A stretch of DNA of 8,595 nt from Bergeyella zoohelcum (GTDB taxonomy: Bacteria > Bacteroidota > Bacteroidia > Flavobacteriales > Weeksellaceae), in NCBI GenBank assembly GCA_030523905.1, contig JAUNHO010000031.1:1-8595 (forward strand). Reading direction: 5' to 3'. The notes beneath the pieces were generated by a model. The model did not search any database and was not told where the DNA came from. It saw nothing but the letters and a program-made list of their open reading frames with translations. The translations under genes and the position numbers were made by a program. This document shows positions 6,066 through 8,595 of the stretch, piece by piece. Within the stretch, counting starts at the first letter, position 1, and each line of letters opens with the position of its first letter.

Positions 6066-6077
6066 TAGCAGGAAGCT
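6066..6077 (+). repeat. Left arm of an imperfect inverted repeat flanking the inserted gene
   Basis: TAGCAGGAAGCT, just after the groES stop, can pair with GCCTCCTGCCTA found twice before groEL (6489-6500 and 6503-6514). It matches with one bulged base and one mismatch. It could mark the left edge of the inserted element or form a stem in the mRNA enclosing the inserted gene, as in 23S rRNA intervening sequences. Confidence 0.4.
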
Positions 6078-6097
6078 AAAATGCGACAAACAATACT

Positions 6098-6478
6098 ATG
6101 AGAAATTACAGGAAGTATCAAGTATGGGAATTAAGCCACCAATTGGTAAAGGAGGTTTATCCATTAACTTCTAAGTTTCCTAAGGAGGAGTTGTTTGGTA
6201 TGGTTTCTCAGATTCGTAGAGCGGTAGCTTCTATTCCTACCAATATTGCCGAAGGCTGTGGAAGATTGACAGATAAAGAGTTTGGAAGATTTATAGATAT
6301 TAGTTTAGGCTCGGTTAATGAAACAGAATATTTACTATTTTTATCAGCAGAGCTTGGCTATTTATCCGAAGAAGAATTTCTTCCATTTTCTGAAAAAATC
6401 AATATTATCCGACAAAAATTAATTCAACTTAGAAAAAAGTTATTAGAACAAAATAATCCGCAGGATAAAATAGATTAA
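6098..6478 (+). CDS. Four-helix-bundle protein, 23S rRNA IVS-encoded (S23) family
   Basis: A 126-residue all-helical protein of the S23/intervening-sequence protein family, a relative of the Avd accessory protein of diversity-generating retroelements. Family marks are clear: VWELSHQLVKEVYPLTSKFP (9-28), then FG (33-34), QIRRA (38-42), SIPTNIAEG (45-53), R56, GSVNETEY (71-78) and AELGYL (84-89). The tail (about 98-118) is a K/L/I/R-rich helix. These proteins were first seen encoded in insertions of bacterial 23S rRNA; their molecular role is not established and nucleic-acid binding is suspected. Here the gene lies between groES and groEL, so it shares the chaperonin transcript. Its ATG overlaps the TGA of a six-codon ORF starting at 6081. 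Heptamer repeats follow its stop. It looks like an inserted element. Confidence 0.9.
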   Translation: MRNYRKYQVWELSHQLVKEVYPLTSKFPKEELFGMVSQIRRAVASIPTNIAEGCGRLTDKEFGRFIDISLGSVNETEYLLFLSAELGYLSEEEFLPFSEKINIIRQKLIQLRKKLLEQNNPQDKID

Positions 6479-6488
6479 GGAGTTTAAA

Positions 6489-6518
6489 GCCTCCTGCCTA
6501 TTGCCTCCTGCCTAAAGC
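6489..6518 (+). repeat. GCCTNNN heptamer tandem repeat before groEL
   Basis: Four head-to-tail seven-base units sharing GCCT: GCCTCCT (6489), GCCTATT (6496), GCCTCCT (6503) and GCCTAAA (6510), followed by GC. Seen at 14-base scale it is a twofold repeat of GCCTCCTGCCTA. It starts 10 bases after the stop of the four-helix-bundle gene and ends 9 bases before the groEL ATG. From memory, similar short GCCT-type repeats accompany four-helix-bundle genes in other Bacteroidota, but I could not check this. Confidence 0.75.
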
Positions 6519-6527
6519 ATAATTAAA

Positions 6528-8153
6528 ATGGCAAAAGAAATTAAATTTGATATTGAATCAAGAGACGCGTTAAAAAGAGGTGTAGATGCATTGGCGAATG
6601 CAGTAAAAGTTACATTAGGACCAAAAGGTAGAAATGTAGTGATTGAAAAATCTTTTGGAGCTCCGCATGTTACCAAAGATGGAGTTTCCGTAGCGAAAGA
6701 AATTGAGCTAGAAGACAAAGTGGAAAATATGGGTGCCCAAATGGTGAAAGAAGTGGCTTCTAAAACCAATGACATCGCAGGAGATGGGACAACTACGGCA
6801 ACCGTTTTGGCACAGGCTATCGTTCGCGAAGGTCTTAAAAATGTGGCTGCTGGGGCAAACCCAATGGACTTGAAAAGAGGTATTGACAAGGCAGTTTCTG
6901 CGGTGGTAGAAAACTTGAGAAGTCAGTCCCAAGAAGTAGGAGATTCTAACGAAAAAATCAAGCAAGTAGCTTCTATTTCAGCGAATAACGATGAAGTTAT
7001 CGGGGAATTAATCGCAGAGGCATTCGGAAAAGTGGGTAAAGAAGGTGTAATTACCGTAGAGGAGGCAAAAGGAACGGATACTACCGTAGATGTAGTGGAA
7101 GGTATGCAGTTTGATAGAGGCTACCAGTCGCCGTATTTCGTGACCAATCCAGATAAAATGGTGGCAGAATTAGACAATCCGTATATTCTTTTAGTAGAGA
7201 AAAAAATCTCTTCAATGAAAGAATTATTGCCAGTTCTTGAGCCAGTAGCACAGCAAGGCAAATCATTGCTTATCATTTCCGAAGAAGTTGAAGGCGAGGC
7301 TTTGGCAACTTTGGTGGTAAATAAATTGAGAGGTTCGCTTAAAATTGCAGCGGTGAAAGCCCCAGGTTTTGGCGACAGAAGAAAAGCAATGCTAGAAGAT
7401 ATTGCCATTTTGACAGGCGGAACCGTGATTTCCGAAGAAAGAGGTTTCACGATGGATAACGCATCTATTGAACTTCTTGGTAAAGCAGAGAAAATAGTTA
7501 TTGATAAAGATAATACCACTATCGTAAATGGTGCTGGTGATGAGGCTCAAATCAAAGCAAGAGTAAATCAGATAAAGGCACAAATGGAAACCACAACTTC
7601 TGATTACGATAGAGAAAAACTTCAGGAAAGATTGGCTAAATTAGCTGGTGGTGTAGCGGTTCTTTATGTAGGTGCGGCTTCGGAAGTGGAAATGAAAGAG
7701 AAAAAAGACCGCGTAGATGATGCTCTTCACGCTACTCGTGCCGCTGTGGAAGAAGGTATCGTAGCAGGTGGCGGTGTGGCATTGGTAAGAGCGATTTCCG
7801 CCCTTAGCATCACAGGTTCAAACCAAGATGAAAACACGGGTATCAAAATCGTGAAAAGAGCGATTGAAGAGCCATTGAGACAAATCGTAGCCAATGCAGG
7901 TGGCGAGGGGTCTGTAATCGTGGCAAAAGTAGCAGAAGGAAAAGGTGATTTCGGATACAATGCAAAAACAGACGAGTTTGTAAATATGCTAGAAGCAGGA
8001 ATCATAGACCCTACCAAAGTAACCAGAGTAGCCCTTGAAAACGCTGCATCTGTGGCAGGTATGCTTCTTACTACGGAATGCGTAATTACCGAACTTCCAA
8101 AAGTAGAACCAGCAATGCCTCCAATGGGTGGTGGTATGCCAGGAATGATATAA
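6528..8153 (+). CDS. groEL: Chaperonin GroEL
   Basis: The 60-kDa subunit of the double-ring folding chaperonin, cytosolic, working with GroES. The 541 residues are full length. ATP-binding and catalytic features are present: TLGPKGRNV (29-37), KDG with D51, and the DGTTT motif at 86-90. The apical domain follows, with YFVTNPDKM and VEGEALATLVVNKLRG. The equatorial return has DALHATRAAVEEGIVAGGGVAL and GYNAKTDEFVNMLEAGIIDPTKVTR. The C-terminus is a short Gly/Met tail (PPMGGGMPGMI). The MAKEIKFD start is the standard Bacteroidota N-terminus. It is normally close behind groES; here its leader is replaced by heptamer repeats, with only AATTAAA between GCAT and the ATG. A strong terminator follows 21 bases after its stop, so it ends the operon. 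Confidence 0.98.
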   Translation: MAKEIKFDIESRDALKRGVDALANAVKVTLGPKGRNVVIEKSFGAPHVTKDGVSVAKEIELEDKVENMGAQMVKEVASKTNDIAGDGTTTATVLAQAIVREGLKNVAAGANPMDLKRGIDKAVSAVVENLRSQSQEVGDSNEKIKQVASISANNDEVIGELIAEAFGKVGKEGVITVEEAKGTDTTVDVVEGMQFDRGYQSPYFVTNPDKMVAELDNPYILLVEKKISSMKELLPVLEPVAQQGKSLLIISEEVEGEALATLVVNKLRGSLKIAAVKAPGFGDRRKAMLEDIAILTGGTVISEERGFTMDNASIELLGKAEKIVIDKDNTTIVNGAGDEAQIKARVNQIKAQMETTTSDYDREKLQERLAKLAGGVAVLYVGAASEVEMKEKKDRVDDALHATRAAVEEGIVAGGGVALVRAISALSITGSNQDENTGIKIVKRAIEEPLRQIVANAGGEGSVIVAKVAEGKGDFGYNAKTDEFVNMLEAGIIDPTKVTRVALENAASVAGMLLTTECVITELPKVEPAMPPMGGGMPGMI

Positions 8154-8174
8154 TACATATATTATATAATAAAT

Positions 8175-8209
8175 AAAAACCGCTCCTAATCTTTTTTTGA
8201 GCGGTTTTT
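8175..8209 (+). terminator. Intrinsic terminator of groEL
   Basis: AAAAACCGCTC (8175-8185) is the exact inverse of GAGCGGTTTTT (8199-8209), an 11-pair stem with a 13-base loop that ends in five T. The A run on the left side means it may also act on leftward transcripts, though no leftward gene is seen nearby. Confidence 0.9.
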
Positions 8210-8241
8210 ATAAAGAAAACGAATTTATTTCTAAAAATATT

Positions 8242-8271
8242 TTGTCTGTACCAAATAAAATTATAAATTTG
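8242..8271 (+). promoter_or_regulatory. Upstream candidate promoter of tuf
   Basis: TTG (8242-8244), 19 bases, then TAAATTTG (8264-8271), a full match to the Bacteroidota pattern. Transcription would start near 8277, at the edge of a perfect 15-bp palindrome, and would read about 140 bases of leader before tuf. Confidence 0.6.
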
Positions 8272-8278
8272 CAATCTG

Positions 8279-8293
8279 ATTCCTATTAGGAAT
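8279..8293. repeat. Perfect 15-bp palindrome at the predicted start of the upstream tuf promoter
   Basis: ATTCCTA-T-TAGGAAT has seven-base perfect arms around one central base. It begins 8 bases after the -7 element at 8264-8271, so it covers the expected start region. An operator for a dimeric repressor would sit here, but the one-base centre is too tight for an RNA hairpin loop without opening the inner pairs. Confidence 0.6.
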
Positions 8294-8349
8294 GCCAAAT
8301 GCAAGTGTTTGATTTTAGGTGTTGAAACAATTTTTTAGAAAAAAGTGTT

Positions 8350-8377
8350 TTGATTTTCAAAAAAATCATTATATTTG
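8350..8377 (+). promoter_or_regulatory. Main promoter of tuf
   Basis: TTG (8350-8352, within TTTTG), 17 bases, then TATATTTG (8370-8377): a textbook flavobacterial promoter. Start predicted near 8383, leaving a leader of about 36 A/T-rich bases. The spacer holds a perfect inverted repeat, TGATTTT (8351-8357) with AAAATCA (8362-8368). Confidence 0.85.
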
Positions 8378-8418
8378 CACGAAATTTTAGAATTAATAAA
8401 TAATAAATATTTAAAATC

Positions 8419-8595
8419 ATGGCAAAGGAAACGTTTAATCGTAACAAACCGCACTTGAACATTGGTACTATTGGTCACGTTGACCACGGTAAGACTACTT
8501 TGACTGCTGCAATCTCTAAGGTTTTGTCAGACAAAGGATTAGCTGAAAAGAGAGATTTCTCTGCAATTGACTCTGCACCAGAAGAAAAAGAAAGA
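8419..8595 (+). CDS. tuf: Elongation factor Tu (5' part)
   Basis: The GTPase that delivers aminoacyl-tRNA to the ribosome. Only the first 59 codons are inside the window; the frame is open to the edge. The N-terminus MAKETFNRNKPHLNIGTIGHVDHGKTTLTAA is diagnostic in pieces: HLNIGTIG leads into the P-loop G-H-V-D-H-G-K-T at residues 19-26. KGLAEKRDFSAIDSAPEEKER is the start of the switch I region as found in Bacteroidota. The ATG at 8419 is fixed by the invariant distance to the P-loop. It is transcribed from its own strong promoter and possibly a second one further upstream, behind the groEL terminator. No tRNA genes lie directly upstream, although tRNA-tuf linkage is common in Bacteroidota. 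Confidence 0.97.
   Translation, partial: MAKETFNRNKPHLNIGTIGHVDHGKTTLTAAISKVLSDKGLAEKRDFSAIDSAPEEKER

Noticed and set aside
6512..6889. Minus-strand frame opposite groEL, and similar frames at 7121-7519 and 7727-8158
   Set aside because: They are antisense shadows of the highly conserved groEL gene, rich in S, T and P as expected from its codon pattern.
8210..8418. tRNA genes upstream of tuf
   Set aside because: No cloverleaf, TTCRANY arm or CCA-type end could be found in this AT-rich interval.

Overview
The window looks like chromosomal DNA of a Bacteroidota member, order Flavobacteriales, most likely a Chryseobacterium/Riemerella-type Weeksellaceae. Several things point there. The GroES, GroEL, MurI and EF-Tu sequences have a flavobacterial character. 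Several starts are preceded by the Bacteroidota promoter pattern TTG-N17..23-TAnnTTTG. Shine-Dalgarno sites are mostly absent, and signal peptides end in the flavobacterial style (...NAQ, ...FAQ). Genus-level placement is inference from remembered sequence character; no search was run.

Layout. (1) 1-1431: panD (aspartate 1-decarboxylase) has a promoter so close that its mRNA may be leaderless. It is followed with no gap by a multi-pass membrane protein of the LPG-synthase transmembrane/flippase-like family. (2) 1453-2577: hemW, the radical-SAM heme chaperone. (3) 2582-4679: an AT-rich accessory stretch between hemW and murI. It has a leftward XRE-type regulator, a divergent intergenic region with a long imperfect inverted repeat, and three small rightward exported proteins of unknown function (two with signal peptides, one lipoprotein). 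A 28-codon Asp-rich ORF closes it, followed by an intrinsic terminator. (4) 4764-5591: murI (glutamate racemase), probably starting at TTG and ending in a strong terminator. (5) 5786-8153: the groES-groEL operon, interrupted by a four-helix-bundle (23S rRNA intervening-sequence-type, S23) protein gene. GCCTNNN heptamer repeats lie between that gene and groEL, and a terminator follows groEL. (6) 8210-8595: two candidate promoters, one followed by a perfect 15-bp palindrome, then the start of tuf (EF-Tu), which runs off the window.

Most of the window is housekeeping: pantothenate precursor, heme chaperone, cell-wall D-glutamate, chaperonin and translation. The two non-routine parts are the small-exported-protein cluster with its regulator and inverted repeat (2582-4679), and the IVP-type element inside the chaperonin operon (about 6066-6518). 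No tRNA, rRNA, CRISPR array, transposase or integrase was seen. No gene-free stretch exceeds 300 bases; the longest, 8154-8418, holds a terminator and the tuf promoters.
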